This document shows, piece by piece, positions 13,880-14,384 of a stretch of 14,384 nt of DNA (positions within the stretch are counted from its first letter, which is position 1; each line of letters starts with the position of its first letter). Source of the stretch: Acidobacteriaceae bacterium (GTDB taxonomy: Bacteria > Acidobacteriota > Terriglobia > Terriglobales > Acidobacteriaceae); the NCBI GenBank assembly GCA_009781125.1, contig WQYS01000023.1:1-14384 (forward strand), read 5' to 3'. A program made the translations under genes and the position numbers. Below the pieces are notes generated by a model that saw only the letters and a list, made by a program, of their open reading frames with translations, searched no databases and had not been told where the DNA came from.

Positions 13880-14384
13880 CTATGCTGGTATCTGACGGGC
13901 TCTGCGCGACTTCCAGGAGTACGCCAGCCGGGCAATCACCCCGGAGACCAGATATCCCAGCGCCAGCGCCAGCAGCACCTGCTCCGACCACAGAACGATC
14001 AGCACGCCAAAGAAGACCAGCACGATAATCAGCCGGAAGGGATGCCGCTCGCCCACCTTAAGTTCCTTGCCACTCCAGAAGCGCCACGTGCTCACCATAA
14101 GAAAGCCCACGAACAGGATCAGGCACAGCCACAGAATGGCCATCCTGGCGTCATCGATGGGCGAGCCCTGCTCGAAGTGAACTACAGCCGCGATCACTCC
14201 GGCACCGGCGGGAATGGGCATTCCCACAAAATACTTCCTGCCCGGACGCCCCGGATTGCGCGGCTGCGGATTGACGCTGATGTTGAATCGCGCCAGACGG
14301 CTGGCTCCGCAGATCAGGAAGAGGAAGCAGGCAAAGATTCCCAGGTGTACGATTCTGCCGCGGATCATCGGATGATCTAGAGGA
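13880..14384 (-). CDS. pssA: CDP-diacylglycerol--serine O-phosphatidyltransferase (phosphatidylserine synthase), 5' end beyond window
   Basis: Inner-membrane enzyme making phosphatidylserine from CDP-diacylglycerol and L-serine, on the route to phosphatidylethanolamine. The window holds about 168 C-terminal residues: ICGASRLARFN, then GRKYFVGMPIPAGAG, which are hallmark PssA segments, and four further membrane helices ending in a basic tail. The catalytic CDP-alcohol phosphatidyltransferase motif (D-G-x2-A-R type) should lie upstream, outside the window. The frame stays open past the in-frame ATG at 14368 to the window edge, so that ATG is internal and not the start. The stop is 18 nt before the next gene, indicating an operon with the Asd-like and ROK genes. 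Confidence 0.88.
   Translation of the reverse strand, partial: PLDHPMIRGRIVHLGIFACFLFLICGASRLARFNISVNPQPRNPGRPGRKYFVGMPIPAGAGVIAAVVHFEQGSPIDDARMAILWLCLILFVGFLMVSTWRFWSGKELKVGERHPFRLIIVLVFFGVLIVLWSEQVLLALALGYLVSGVIARLAYSWKSRRARQIPA

Noticed and set aside
14366..14368. In-frame ATG as the start of pssA
   Set aside because: The frame continues open to the window edge and the catalytic CDP-alcohol transferase motif would be missing, so the gene is partial.

Overview
The window looks like a chromosomal segment of an acidobacterium, most likely class Terriglobia (Acidobacteriaceae; Granulicella, Terriglobus or Edaphobacter type). This is an inference from moderately high GC, Shine-Dalgarno-led genes, the gene families present, and an intergenic palindrome built on the TGTCATTCCGA motif that I associate with these genomes. 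No rRNA, tRNA, CRISPR, integrase or transposase gene is visible.

Left region (1-7092, all minus strand) is a catabolic cluster for an extracellular, probably sulfated, polysaccharide. In transcription order it holds a clan-A GH39-like hydrolase, a terminator-like hairpin, two Cys-type sulfatases, a GH30 subfamily-8-like hydrolase, and a third sulfatase that runs off the left edge. All three sulfatases start with twin-arginine leaders. The two hydrolases have Sec-type leaders.

Centre (7093-11527) is the sugar uptake, sensing and processing part. It has a ureide-permease/GRP-like transporter (minus), then a LacI-family regulator, a ribokinase and a FucU/RbsD-type sugar mutarotase (all plus). 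Three promoters, for the GH39-like operon, the transporter and the ribokinase, each show TTGACA, an 18-nt spacer and a TAnnnT -10 element. Each is followed 12-18 nt downstream by a TGAAA/TTTCA palindrome typical of LacI-family operators. The simplest reading is one local regulon: the regulator represses hydrolysis, uptake and phosphorylation until a released sugar appears.

Right region (11528-14384) starts with an intergenic repeat element: four 17-bp tandem units, then a 32-bp-arm palindrome. It continues with a minus-strand operon of 5'-partial phosphatidylserine synthase, a semialdehyde-dehydrogenase homologue lacking the catalytic cysteine, and a Mak-like ROK sugar kinase with an unusual insertion. 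The first two look like core genome. The repeat marks the border between the accessory catabolic cluster and this core segment.
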